The notes: generated by a model not told the origin, from the sequence alone. 11,387 nucleotides of DNA from DATIRA01 sp964553405 (GCA_964553405.1 CAZKLS010000089.1:1-11387), one strand, 5' to 3'; numbered from the stretch's first letter, positions 1-6,744 are shown. Numbers and translations: made by a program.

Positions 1-1329
1 GGCGAAGAAGCCGTGGATGTCCTCGGGCTTGGTTTCCTCGCGCACCAGGATGACCTTCAGGCCCTGCTTGCCCAGCGCCTCGGCCCGGTCGGCGTCGAAC
101 ACCGCCTGGCCGCTCGCGGCGCCCGGCGAGGCCGGCAGCCCGGTCGCGAGCGCGACGCCCTTGAAGTTCGGGTCCAGCCTCGGAAACAGCATCTGCTCGA
201 GGTGCTCGGGGTTGACCCGCAGCACGGCCCCCTGCTTGCTCAGCAGGCCTTCCTGCTGCATCTCGACCGAGGTGCGCACCATCGAGGCCGCGTTCATCTT
301 CCCGTTACGGGTCTGCAGGCAGTACAGCGTGCCTCGCTCGATCGTGAACTCGAAGTCCTGCACCTCGCGGTAGTGACGCTCGAGGCGGTTGCGAAGGTCG
401 ACCAGCTGCGCGTAGATGGCCGGCATCTCCCGCTCGAGTTCCGCGATCGGCTTCGGCGTGCGGATGCCCGCCACCACGTCCTCGCCCTGGGCGTTGGTGA
501 GGTACTCGCCGTACAGCTGGTTCTCGCCGGTGGCCGGATTGCGCGTGAAGCCCACGCCGGTGGCGCTGTCGTTGCCCATGTTGCCGAACACCATCGTCAC
601 GACGTTGACGGCAGTGCCATTGGCCATTTCCGGCGTGATCCTGAACTCGCGGCGGTAGTCCACCGCCCGCTTGCCCATCCAGGAGTTGAACACCGCCTTG
701 ATCGCGATCTCCAGCTGCTCGTACGGGTCCTCGGGGAAAGGCCGTCCGGTGTGCCGCTCGACGACCTCGAGGAAGCGGTCGCCGACCTCGCGCAACTGCT
801 CGGCCCCGAGCAGCACGTCGGCCTTGACGCCGGCAGCCGATTTCACGGCTTCGAACTGCTCGTCGAACAGCGCATCCGGGATGCCCAGCGCGACCTTGCC
901 GAACAGCTGCACGAAGCGACGCCAGGCGTCGTAGCCGAAGCGCTCGTTGCCGGTATGGCGGATGAGCCCCGCGAGCGTGGTCGGGTTGAGGCCGAGATTC
1001 AGGATCGTGTCCATCATTCCCGGCATCGACATCGCCGAGCCCGAGCGTACCGAGACCAGCAGCGGGTCCTGGGCGCCGCCGAAGCGCTTGCCGGTGCTCT
1101 TCTCCAGCGCGGCCATGTGAGCGCGCACCTCGTCCATCGCGCCGTCCGGCAGCCTTCGCTGGGAGTCCCCGAGATAGGCGAGGCAGGCCTCCGTCGTGAT
1201 GACGAAGCCCGGTGGCACGTTGAGCCCGATGCGCGTCATCTCGCACAGGTTGGCTCCCTTGCCGCCGAGCAGCATCTTGTTGCGGCCGTCGCCTTCGTCG
1301 AAGGCGTACACCCATTTGGTCGAGTTCAT
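1..1329 (-). CDS. ppdK: Pyruvate, phosphate dikinase (PPDK), N-terminal half, cut by the window edge
   Basis: PPDK reversibly converts pyruvate, ATP and phosphate to phosphoenolpyruvate, AMP and pyrophosphate in the cytoplasm. Reading leftward from the ATG at 1329-1327 gives 443 codons with no stop; the family is usually about 870-900 residues, so roughly half is present. Seen: the nucleotide-binding start GGKGANLCEM (about 22-31), SVRSGSAMSMPGMMDTI (93-109), FNSWMGKRA (214-222) and the stretch from VNVVTMVFGNMG through GFTRNPATGE (241-269), all typical of the PPDK ATP-grasp part. LPASPGAASG (398-407) opens the swivelling phosphohistidine domain. The window stops at EDIHGFFA; in known PPDKs the catalytic-His motif (GGMTSHAAV) follows about a dozen residues later, so the active-site His and the PEP/pyruvate barrel are outside. 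The start is supported by AAGGGA about 7 nt upstream. It is transcribed divergently from gnd. PEP synthase is less likely because the motif spacing and N-terminus are PPDK-like. Confidence 0.96.
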   Translation of the reverse strand, partial: MNSTKWVYAFDEGDGRNKMLLGGKGANLCEMTRIGLNVPPGFVITTEACLAYLGDSQRRLPDGAMDEVRAHMAALEKSTGKRFGGAQDPLLVSVRSGSAMSMPGMMDTILNLGLNPTTLAGLIRHTGNERFGYDAWRRFVQLFGKVALGIPDALFDEQFEAVKSAAGVKADVLLGAEQLREVGDRFLEVVERHTGRPFPEDPYEQLEIAIKAVFNSWMGKRAVDYRREFRITPEMANGTAVNVVTMVFGNMGNDSATGVGFTRNPATGENQLYGEYLTNAQGEDVVAGIRTPKPIAELEREMPAIYAQLVDLRNRLERHYREVQDFEFTIERGTLYCLQTRNGKMNAASMVRTSVEMQQEGLLSKQGAVLRVNPEHLEQMLFPRLDPNFKGVALATGLPASPGAASGQAVFDADRAEALGKQGLKVILVREETKPEDIHGFFA

Positions 1330-1382
1330 AGAGTTTCCCTTTGCTTGCCTGCGCTTTCGGCGCGCTGGATCCGATGGGCACA

Positions 1383-1411
1383 CTCTTACCGCCCGGCGAT
1401 GCATCCGTGAA
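1383..1411 (-). promoter_or_regulatory. Candidate sigma70 promoter for ppdK
   Basis: On the minus strand, TTCACG (1411-1406) and TAAGAG (1388-1383) are separated by exactly 17 nt, giving a predicted start near 1376 and a 5' leader of about 47 nt before the ppdK ATG. It is found by eye, with two or three mismatches per hexamer. The 227-bp divergent gap 1330-1556 holds this, the gnd promoter candidate and the two ribosome binding sites, and I recognise no other gene in it. Confidence 0.4.
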
Positions 1412-1508
1412 TACGGGCATTGCGCGATTGAGTCGCCGCAACCGTTACGGGAGGCTCCCTGCGCGATCGGTCCGGTGCTCACTCTTGCGCGCCTGGCATG
1501 GCGGCGTC

Positions 1509-1519
1509 GGTGCTACGCT
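1509..1519 (+). promoter_or_regulatory. Candidate extended -10 promoter element for gnd
   Basis: GGTGCTACGCT contains TGC directly before TACGCT (1514-1519), an extended -10 arrangement (TGn plus hexamer), 38 nt upstream of the gnd ATG. No good -35 hexamer sits at 17 nt spacing. TTGCGC at 1485-1490 is too far away (23 nt), so the call rests on the extended -10 alone. Confidence 0.3.
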
Positions 1520-1556
1520 TGCGCGGTCGCAGCGAAGCAACAGGGGAGTCTGCGCG

Positions 1557-2468
1557 ATGAAGATCGGCATGGTCGGGCTCGGCCGGATGGGCGGCAACAT
1601 GGCGCGGCGCATCGCGCGCAGCGGCCTGGACGTCGTGGCGTGGGATCGCGCGGCGGGAGCGCGTGCCGGGCTTGCCGGGGAGGCGCGCGTCGAGACGCTG
1701 GACACGCTGGAGGCGCTGGTCGAAGCGCTCGAGGCCCCGCGAATCCTCTGGCTGATGCTGCCGGCCGGCGCGCCGACCGAGGAAACCGTGCAGTTCCTCT
1801 CCTCGCGCCTCGCCACCGGCGACCTGCTCGTGGACGGCGCCAACGCCTGGTATCGCGACAGCCTGAGGCGTGCGGCGAGCCTCTCGGCGCAAGGCATCGA
1901 CTTCGTGGACGCCGGCGTCTCCGGCGGGGTCTGGGGACTGGAGAACGGCTACGGGATCATGGTCGGCGGGACCGCCGGGGCGGTCGCCCGCCTGCAGCCC
2001 TTCCTCGAGGTGCTCGCGCCTGCGCCCGATCGAGGCTGGCTGCACTGTGGCGGAGCGGGATCCGGGCACTACGCCAAGATGGTGCACAACGGAATCGAGT
2101 ACGGCCTGATGCAGGCCTATGCAGAAGGCTTCGCCTTGCTGCGGGCCCGGCAGGAGCTTCAGCTCGACGTCGCGAAAATCGCGGAGTCCTGGCGCCACGG
2201 CACGGTGATCCGCTCCTGGCTGCTCGACCTGACCGCGCAGATCCTGGCTGAGGACGACTCACTCGCGTCGGTGGCTCCGCTCGTCGCGGACTCCGGTGAA
2301 GGCCGCTGGGCGGCCACCGAGGCCATCGAGCTCGGCGTGCCAGCACCTGTCATGACCGTCGCGCTGATGGAGCGATTCGCGAGCCAGGGCAAGGCGGACT
2401 ACACGAACCGGCTGCTGGCGCGGATGCGCCAGGCGTTCGGCGGTCACGCGGTCAAGCGGGCGCGCTGA
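1557..2468 (+). CDS. gnd: 6-phosphogluconate dehydrogenase (decarboxylating), short form, probably NAD-preferring
   Basis: Oxidatively decarboxylates 6-phosphogluconate to ribulose-5-phosphate in the cytosol, the third step of the oxidative pentose phosphate pathway. At 303 residues it fits the short YqeC/GndA-like class rather than the 470-residue E. coli Gnd form. Seen: Rossmann motif GLGRMGGN (7-14), DGANAWYRDS (93-102), the substrate signature DAGVSGGVWGLENGYGIMVGG (118-138), catalytic Lys174 in GHYAKMVHNGIEYG, then SGEGRW (246-251). Beta-2 ends in AWDR with Asp30, where NADP enzymes usually have Asn-Arg-Thr; an acidic residue there normally favours NAD. The ATG at 1557 has AGGGGAG about 8 nt upstream. 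The frame is open further 5' (to 1341), but nothing upstream resembles the family and the Rossmann motif starts right at this ATG. It is divergent from ppdK and convergent with zwf-pgl, which encodes the two preceding steps. A related beta-hydroxyacid dehydrogenase is less likely because the 6PGDH signature and Lys are present. Confidence 0.94.
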   Translation: MKIGMVGLGRMGGNMARRIARSGLDVVAWDRAAGARAGLAGEARVETLDTLEALVEALEAPRILWLMLPAGAPTEETVQFLSSRLATGDLLVDGANAWYRDSLRRAASLSAQGIDFVDAGVSGGVWGLENGYGIMVGGTAGAVARLQPFLEVLAPAPDRGWLHCGGAGSGHYAKMVHNGIEYGLMQAYAEGFALLRARQELQLDVAKIAESWRHGTVIRSWLLDLTAQILAEDDSLASVAPLVADSGEGRWAATEAIELGVPAPVMTVALMERFASQGKADYTNRLLARMRQAFGGHAVKRAR

Positions 2469-2479
2469 GCAGCGCTGTG

Positions 2480-2510
2480 AAAAAAAGGCCCGCACCGGAT
2501 GGCGCGGGCC
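2480..2510 (-). terminator. Strong intrinsic terminator for leftward transcription
   Basis: Read on the minus strand, GGCCCGC (2510-2504) pairs perfectly with GCGGGCC (2493-2487) around a 10-nt loop and is followed directly by seven T (2486-2480). On the plus strand the hairpin has an A-run before it and no T-run after it, so it should work mainly for transcripts coming from the right. It begins 12 bp past the gnd stop codon, where it also shields gnd from antisense read-through. The nearest leftward gene, pgl, ends about 390 bp away, so the terminated RNA is either a long zwf-pgl 3' tail or a separate transcript. Confidence 0.8.
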
Positions 2511-2514
2511 GAAA

Positions 2515-2532
2515 GGCGTCCAGGGGGACGCC
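2515..2532. repeat. Perfect 7-bp hairpin next to the terminator
   Basis: GGCGTCC (2515-2521) and GGACGCC (2526-2532) form a 7-bp stem with a four-base loop, only four bases from the terminator hairpin. In leftward RNA this would be a tandem: hairpin, short linker TTTC, terminator hairpin, T-run. It may stabilise the 3' end of the RNA or help termination in the rightward direction. Confidence 0.55.
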
Positions 2533-2725
2533 AGGGGGTCAATTGGTCCGCGGTCGGGAACACGTCGCCACCGGGTGACTCCGCAAGGTCCCTGACTGCA
2601 TCGGGGGAGCTAGACCCGGGCCGGCCGTGTGACTATGCATCCCTGCCGCCCGGCGGTGACGTGCATGCGGTTGTTCGTTCGAGCGCAAAGTGATCCAGTC
2701 CTGCGCAATTACCTGTGTAAAGCGC

Positions 2726-2741
2726 TGCAAGCCTGATGCCA
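2726..2741 (-). promoter_or_regulatory. Sigma54 (RpoN)-like -24/-12 element, pointing left
   Basis: The minus strand reads TGGCATCAGGCTTGCA. Against the RpoN pattern TGGCAYRN4TTGCW it matches every specified position except one (C instead of purine after TGGCAT), and the GG-to-GC spacing is exact. Predicted start is about 2715. There is no protein gene directly downstream. Chance matches in GC-rich DNA are possible, but the exact spacing makes this better than average. Confidence 0.35.
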
Positions 2742-2816
2742 CCAGGCTCGCCATGGAAATCGACCCGCAAATCAGGCAGTTGGAATCCCGCTCTGGGTCG
2801 GCACGAGCCGCGCCAC

Positions 2817-2830
2817 TGACAGGACTGTCA
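2817..2830. promoter_or_regulatory. 14-bp palindrome, possible operator
   Basis: TGACAG-GA-CTGTCA is a perfect 6-bp inverted repeat with a 2-bp spacer, in the gap downstream of pgl and about 75 bp upstream of the sigma54-like element. Its size and symmetry fit a dimeric regulator's site, but I do not recognise the regulator. It does not match the LexA spacing (CTGT-N8-ACAG). Confidence 0.2.
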
Positions 2831-2900
2831 TTTCTGGCATGGCAGTAAGCCCGAAATGGCAGAATCCGGCAGCGTGCCGACCGCTGGCATGCCCTGGTGG

Positions 2901-3584
2901 TCAGCGCTCTCCGGCCGCTTCCAGATCCGCGTACAGCGTCGCTCGATGCGTCGGCAGGCGCAGCGCCGGCAGGTCGCCAGTGCCGCGGAGCAGGCTTCGC
3001 AGCACCTCCGACTTGCCGGCGCCCGTCACGAGCCAGAGCCGTTCGCGCGCGCGGGCCAGCGCGGGTACCGTCAACGTCATCCGTCGCAGTCCCTGGTACG
3101 GCGCCGTGATCGCCACGTCGCGATCCTTGACCTCCAGCACCGGGTCACCCGGCAGCAGCGAGGCCGTATGTCCGTCTGCACCGAGCCCGAGCTGTACGAG
3201 GTCGAGCACGACCGGAACTCCCGCCACGGATTCGAGCGTCGACTGGTAGCTGCGTGCCGCCGACTCGAGATCGGGCGCCTCTACCGGCATCGCGAGCAGC
3301 TGCCCGGCCGGCAGCGGGCCTTCGTGGACCAGGATCCGCTCGATCCGGCTCAGATTCCGCCGCGGATCGTCCGGTGGCGCGACCCGCTCGTCCACCTGCG
3401 CGACGAAAATCGACTCCCAGCGCAGCGGCAGCGCGGCCAGCTCGCTCAGCATCCGCCAGGGCGTGGTCCCGCCGCTGACCGCAAGCAACGCGCGGCCGCG
3501 CTCGCGAACCGCCGCTTCGCAGAGCGCGGCGATCCAGGCCGCCGCCTGACGGGCAGCGGCGGCCGCATCCGGCGCCACGGTCAT
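2901..3584 (-). CDS. pgl: 6-phosphogluconolactonase (DevB/SOL family)
   Basis: Hydrolyses 6-phosphogluconolactone to 6-phosphogluconate, the middle step of the oxidative pentose phosphate pathway. It has 227 residues, usual for the DevB-type enzyme, and no signal peptide, so it is cytosolic. Seen: phosphate-loop-like LLAVSGGTTP (33-42), DERVAPPDDPRRN (65-77), LGLGADGHTASLLPG (132-146) holding the His proposed as catalytic in this family, and a C-terminal PTHRATLYAD (211-220). The ATG (3584-3582) overlaps the zwf stop as ATGA, so the two genes are translationally coupled. The same frame stays open far upstream, but that stretch runs antiframe through zwf and is not coding. The glucosamine-6-phosphate deaminase/NagB family shares the fold, but LGLGADGHTASL and the link to zwf argue for Pgl. 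Confidence 0.95.
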   Translation of the reverse strand: MTVAPDAAAAARQAAAWIAALCEAAVRERGRALLAVSGGTTPWRMLSELAALPLRWESIFVAQVDERVAPPDDPRRNLSRIERILVHEGPLPAGQLLAMPVEAPDLESAARSYQSTLESVAGVPVVLDLVQLGLGADGHTASLLPGDPVLEVKDRDVAITAPYQGLRRMTLTVPALARARERLWLVTGAGKSEVLRSLLRGTGDLPALRLPTHRATLYADLEAAGER

Positions 3585-4984
3585 TTGCACGCCGGCAGTA
3601 CCTCGGCGGGCGGGTCGTACCAGCCTCCATGCGCCTCGACCATTCGGTCCGCCGAGGACGGTCCCCAGGAACCGGGAGCATAGGGCTCGGCCTGCGGTCC
3701 CGCGGCCAGCAGCTCGTCTACGATGCGCCAGGCCACCTCGACCGAGTCCTGCCTCGCGAACAGGCTCGCATCGCCTTTCATCGCGTCGCCGAGCAGGCGC
3801 TCGTACGGAGTGATCTGCTCCGGGCGCTCGCTGCAGGCGAGCAGCTCGATCTCCCGGCCGACGTTCTGCTCGCCCTGCATCTTCACCCGGGCGCCCAGCG
3901 CGATCGCCAGCCGGTCCGGTCCGAGCCGGAAACGCAGGTAATTGACGCGGCGCGGCAGCGGTTCGTCGAAGATGCGCTGCGGCGGCCGGCGAAACGTCGC
4001 CATCACCTCCGTTGCCGTGGCGGCGAGGCACTTGCCGGTACGGACGAAGAACGGCACGCCCGCCCAGCGCCAGGAATCGACCTCGAAGCGCAATGCCGCG
4101 TAGGTCTCGACGTCCGAATGCGGGTCCACTTCGTCCTCGCCTCGGTAGCCCTGGTACTGGCCACGCACGATGCCGCGACCCGCGGGTATGCGCACGGCGC
4201 GCAGCACCTTCGTCTTCTCGTCGCGCATCGACTCGGCATCGGTGGAGATCGGGGGTTCCATCGCCAGCATCGCCAGCACCTCGAGCAGGTGGTTCTGCAC
4301 GACGTCGCGCACCGCGCCGAGTTCCTCGTACAGTCGCCCGCGGCCCTGCACGCCGAAGCTCTCGGCCATCGTGATCTGCACGTTGTCGACGTGGTCGCGA
4401 TTCCAGACGGGCTCGAGAAACGCGTTCGCAAACCGGAAGTAGACCAGGTTCTGCACCGGCTCCTTGCCGAGGAAATGGTCGATGCGGAAGATCGAGGATT
4501 CCTCGAAGACCTGTCGGAGCGCGTGGTTGATGGTCCGTGCGCTGCCGAGGTCCCGTCCTAGAGGCTTCTCGACCACGACGCGGGCCCCGCGTGCGCAGCC
4601 AGAGGCGCCGAGCTTGCCGGCGACGGTCGTGAACAGGCTCGGCGGGATCGCCAGGTAGTGGCACGGACGCTCCGCGCCGCCGAGCGCGTCGCGCAGCGCG
4701 CTGAACGTGCCGTCGTCCCGGTAGTCACCGTTGACCAGCGCGAGCTTCCGGCCGAGTCGCCCGGCGGCCTCCTCGTCGACGGCGCCCGCGTGTTCCTCGA
4801 GGCTGCGCCGCATGCGCTCGAGCAGTGAATCGCGGGTCGCGCCGCCGCGCGCGACGCCCACCAGCACCGGCGGGAGCCGTCCCCGCCGCTCGAGGTTCAG
4901 CAGTGCCGGGAAGATCTTCCGGTAGGCGAGGTCGCCGGTGATGCCGAAGATCACCAGCGCGTCGGAATGGTCCGGGTTCGTCAT
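3581..4984 (-). CDS. zwf: Glucose-6-phosphate 1-dehydrogenase
   Basis: Oxidises glucose-6-phosphate to 6-phosphogluconolactone, normally reducing NADP, as the entry step of the oxidative pentose phosphate (and Entner-Doudoroff) routes. It has 467 residues, close to the usual 480-490. Seen: N-terminal dinucleotide fingerprint FGITGDLAYRK (13-23); VGVAR with Arg46, at the place of the NADP-contacting Arg46 of the Leuconostoc enzyme; the substrate signature RIDHFLGKE (167-175) with His170 and Lys174; and VQNHLLE with His232, aligning with the catalytic His240 of Leuconostoc. WAGVPFFVRTGKCL and the remaining C-terminal blocks are also in place. The ATG at 4984 has an ideal AGGAGG four bases upstream. 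It is first in a two-gene operon with pgl and divergent from the TGS GTPase across 59 bp. I found no HexR-like palindrome in that gap, so its regulation cannot be read from sequence. Confidence 0.97.
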   Translation of the reverse strand: MTNPDHSDALVIFGITGDLAYRKIFPALLNLERRGRLPPVLVGVARGGATRDSLLERMRRSLEEHAGAVDEEAAGRLGRKLALVNGDYRDDGTFSALRDALGGAERPCHYLAIPPSLFTTVAGKLGASGCARGARVVVEKPLGRDLGSARTINHALRQVFEESSIFRIDHFLGKEPVQNLVYFRFANAFLEPVWNRDHVDNVQITMAESFGVQGRGRLYEELGAVRDVVQNHLLEVLAMLAMEPPISTDAESMRDEKTKVLRAVRIPAGRGIVRGQYQGYRGEDEVDPHSDVETYAALRFEVDSWRWAGVPFFVRTGKCLAATATEVMATFRRPPQRIFDEPLPRRVNYLRFRLGPDRLAIALGARVKMQGEQNVGREIELLACSERPEQITPYERLLGDAMKGDASLFARQDSVEVAWRIVDELLAAGPQAEPYAPGSWGPSSADRMVEAHGGWYDPPAEVLPACK

Positions 4985-5043
4985 GCGGCCTCCTGCAGTC
5001 GGCTAAGCTAGCACGACCCCGAGCGGCGAAACCCCTGCAACCG

Positions 5044-6078
5044 ATGCCAGCGAACCTGTCTCCCGAATACAAGGCCGCCGCCGACGCTTTCCGCAAGGCG
5101 CGCGACCCCGCAGAGCGGCTCGAGCACCTGCGGGAGATGCTGCGCGTGATTCCGAAGCACAAGGGCACGGATCACCTGCAGGCCGACCTGAAGCGACGCA
5201 TCCGGGAGCTCGACGAAGAACTCGCCGGACCGAAGAAGGGTGGCGCCAGGGGCGGTCCCGCACTAGTCGTACGGCCCGAAGGCGCTGCGCAGCTCGCGAT
5301 CGTCGGCCCGCCGAATTCGGGCAAGTCGCTGCTCCACGAGCGGCTGACCGGCTCATCCGCCAGGTCGGGTCCGTTTCCGTTCACGACGCAGTACCCCGAA
5401 CCGGGGATGCTGCGTCACGAGGACGTGAGCTTCCAGCTCGTGGACCTGCCACCGGTCGCGGAGGAGCATCCCGTGCCCTGGCTCGGCAGCACGCTGCAGT
5501 CGGCCGATGCCGCGCTGCTCGTCGTGGACCTGGCCGATCCCGACTGCGTCGAGCAGATCACGGACGTGCGGGCCGCCCTTGCCGGGCGGCGCGTGACGCT
5601 GGAGACCCGCTGGCCTGCGGACGAGCCGCCCGCAGGGACCGGGCCGGAGCCCGACGGCGCGCAGGACGTTTTCGCGATCCACCTGCCGACCTTGCTGCTC
5701 GCGAACAAGTCAGACCTGCTGGCCGATCCCGAGCGGGACCTGGAGGTGCTCGAGGAGCTCGAGCGTCCGCACTTCCCCGCGATGCTGGTCTCGGCACAGA
5801 CCGGTACCGGCCTCGGGACGCTGGCGCCCTGGCTGTTCGAGCGGCTCGGCATCGTGCGCGTGTACACGAAGGCCCCGGGCAAGCCGCTGGACAGGGAACG
5901 GCCCTTCACGCTCCGCCGCGGGCAGACGGTGGCCGATGTCGCGCGGCTGGTGCACCGCGAGCTCGAGCACACGCTCAAGTACGCCCGCGCCTGGGGACCG
6001 TCGGTGCAGGCCGATGGCCAGCAGGTCGGGCGCGAGCACCTGGTCGCAGACGGCGACGCGATCGAACTGCACGACTGA
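5044..6078 (+). CDS. DRG-like TGS-domain GTPase
   Basis: A 344-residue GTP-binding protein of the Obg/DRG superfamily; partners and cellular role are unknown. Domain order: a charged helical N-terminus (about 6-60) with IPKHKGTDHLQADLKRR, typical of DRG and related GTPases; then the G domain with G1 GPPNSGKS (88-95), switch-I threonines (114-115), G3 DLPP (134-137), G4 NKSD (221-224) and G5 SAQ (250-252). The last 75 residues are a TGS domain: VRVYTKAPGKP, FTLRRGQTVADVA and LKYARAWGPSV closely follow the eukaryotic/archaeal DRG pattern. A hydrophilic Pro/Glu/Gly-rich insert (about 186-210) separates G3 from G4. G3 has DLPP where DRGs have DLPG, removing the glycine usual there. No clear Shine-Dalgarno precedes the ATG, so initiation may be weak or unconventional. 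Followed 12 nt later by a membrane protein. The family call is firm; the function is open. Confidence 0.85.
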   Translation: MPANLSPEYKAAADAFRKARDPAERLEHLREMLRVIPKHKGTDHLQADLKRRIRELDEELAGPKKGGARGGPALVVRPEGAAQLAIVGPPNSGKSLLHERLTGSSARSGPFPFTTQYPEPGMLRHEDVSFQLVDLPPVAEEHPVPWLGSTLQSADAALLVVDLADPDCVEQITDVRAALAGRRVTLETRWPADEPPAGTGPEPDGAQDVFAIHLPTLLLANKSDLLADPERDLEVLEELERPHFPAMLVSAQTGTGLGTLAPWLFERLGIVRVYTKAPGKPLDRERPFTLRRGQTVADVARLVHRELEHTLKYARAWGPSVQADGQQVGREHLVADGDAIELHD

Positions 6079-6090
6079 CTCCCGACAGCC

Positions 6091-6708
6091 GTGGACGCTA
6101 CGCTGATTCCGGACTGGTTCAAGCTCGCCTACACGGCGTTCGTCGCCGGCATCGTCGTGATCTGGTGGCGCAACTACGGCTGGAAGAACTTCCTGTGGTT
6201 CTCGGACATCGCGCTGATCGGTGCGGTGCCCGCGATGTGGCTGGAGAGCAGGGCGATCGCGAGCGTGCTGGCCGTCGCGGTGCTCGCGCCGGAAACGCTC
6301 TGGAACGTGGACTTCGTCGCGCGGATCCTGCTGCGGCGAAGGGTCACGGGTCTGACCGACTACATGTTCGAGGCCGAGCGTCCTCGGCTGCTGCGCGGCC
6401 TGTCGCTGTTCCACGTGCCGCTGCCGCTGGTGCTGCTGTGGATGCTGCTGGCGTACGGCTACGACGCCCGCATCGGACTGCCGGGCGCAATCGTGCTCGC
6501 GATGATCGTGCTGCCCTGGAGCCGGCTGGTCAGCACGCCCGACAGGAACATCAACTGGACCTGGGGGCTCGGGCGGGAGCAGGCGAGATTCTCGCCGTTC
6601 GTCTATCTCTGCCTGCTGCTGATCGGCTTCGTGCTGCTGGTGTTCATCCCCACCGACTGGCTGCTGCGCAACCTGGGGCCAGAGTTCGGCATCCCTGTAT
6701 TCCACTGA
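6091..6708 (+). CDS. Six-helix integral membrane protein of unknown function
   Basis: It has 205 residues with about six hydrophobic segments (roughly 11-26, 35-50, 56-80, 104-122, 128-144 and 168-186), so it is an inner-membrane protein. Short polar motifs between helices look conserved rather than random: TGLTDYMF (86-93), LRGLSLFHV (101-109) and STPDRNINWTWGLG (148-161). From memory, uncharacterised bacterial membrane proteins with a similar NINW block exist; I cannot name a function. The GTG at 6091 is the only reasonable start: it follows an in-frame stop by 12 nt and no ATG, GTG or TTG occurs earlier. It lacks a clear ribosome binding site. The short distance to the GTPase stop suggests translational coupling and a shared transcript, which hints at a functional link between the two. 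Confidence 0.8.
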   Translation: MDATLIPDWFKLAYTAFVAGIVVIWWRNYGWKNFLWFSDIALIGAVPAMWLESRAIASVLAVAVLAPETLWNVDFVARILLRRRVTGLTDYMFEAERPRLLRGLSLFHVPLPLVLLWMLLAYGYDARIGLPGAIVLAMIVLPWSRLVSTPDRNINWTWGLGREQARFSPFVYLCLLLIGFVLLVFIPTDWLLRNLGPEFGIPVFH

Positions 6709-6720
6709 TCGCGGGGGCGC

Positions 6721-6744
6721 GCCACGGCTTGCTCCGCCCGTGGC
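6721..6744. promoter_or_regulatory. 7-bp inverted repeat around a -35 region, possible operator or terminator stem
   Basis: GCCACGG (6721-6727) and CCGTGGC (6738-6744) are perfect inverted repeats 10 nt apart, starting 12 bp after the stop of the membrane-protein gene. The TTGCTC -35 candidate of the next promoter sits in the loop. No T-run follows, so an intrinsic terminator is unlikely. A repressor site covering the promoter, or a hairpin at the end of the upstream transcript, are the two readings. Confidence 0.35.

Larger units (their letters stand above)
2480..2715 (-). ncRNA. Candidate small RNA between a sigma54-like promoter and an intrinsic terminator
   Basis: The 430-bp stretch 2469-2900 between the convergent gnd and pgl genes has no convincing protein gene: its short open frames lack ribosome binding sites and recognisable motifs. 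If the sigma54-like element at 2726-2741 is used, transcription would start near 2715 and stop at the T-run at 2486-2480, giving an RNA of about 235 nt. Inside it are local stems, including GTCGCC/GGGTGAC around 2564-2579 (one G-U pair) and the 2515-2532 hairpin. ATGCA and TGCAT also flank a CCGCC/GGCGG stem near 2636-2666. I do not recognise it as 6S, tmRNA, RNase P or SRP RNA. It could instead be the 3' untranslated tail of zwf-pgl. This is inference from position and signals only. Confidence 0.3.

Noticed and set aside
13..1410. Plus-strand open frame of 465 codons
   Set aside because: It is antisense to ppdK, whose protein is unmistakable. The translation is an Arg/His/Leu-rich shadow typical of GC-rich DNA.
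2539..2754. Minus-strand open frame of 71 codons in the gnd-pgl gap
   Set aside because: It has no ribosome binding site and its composition is not protein-like; its ATG lies upstream of the sigma54-like element. A non-coding RNA reading fits better.
2817..2830. LexA box
   Set aside because: The repeat arms are in the order TGACAG-CTGTCA with 2-bp spacing, not CTGT-N8-ACAG.
3585..4664. N-terminal extension of the pgl frame, which would give a 587-residue protein
   Set aside because: The extension runs out of frame through zwf, whose motifs are intact. The ATGA overlap and the DevB length fix the pgl start at 3584.
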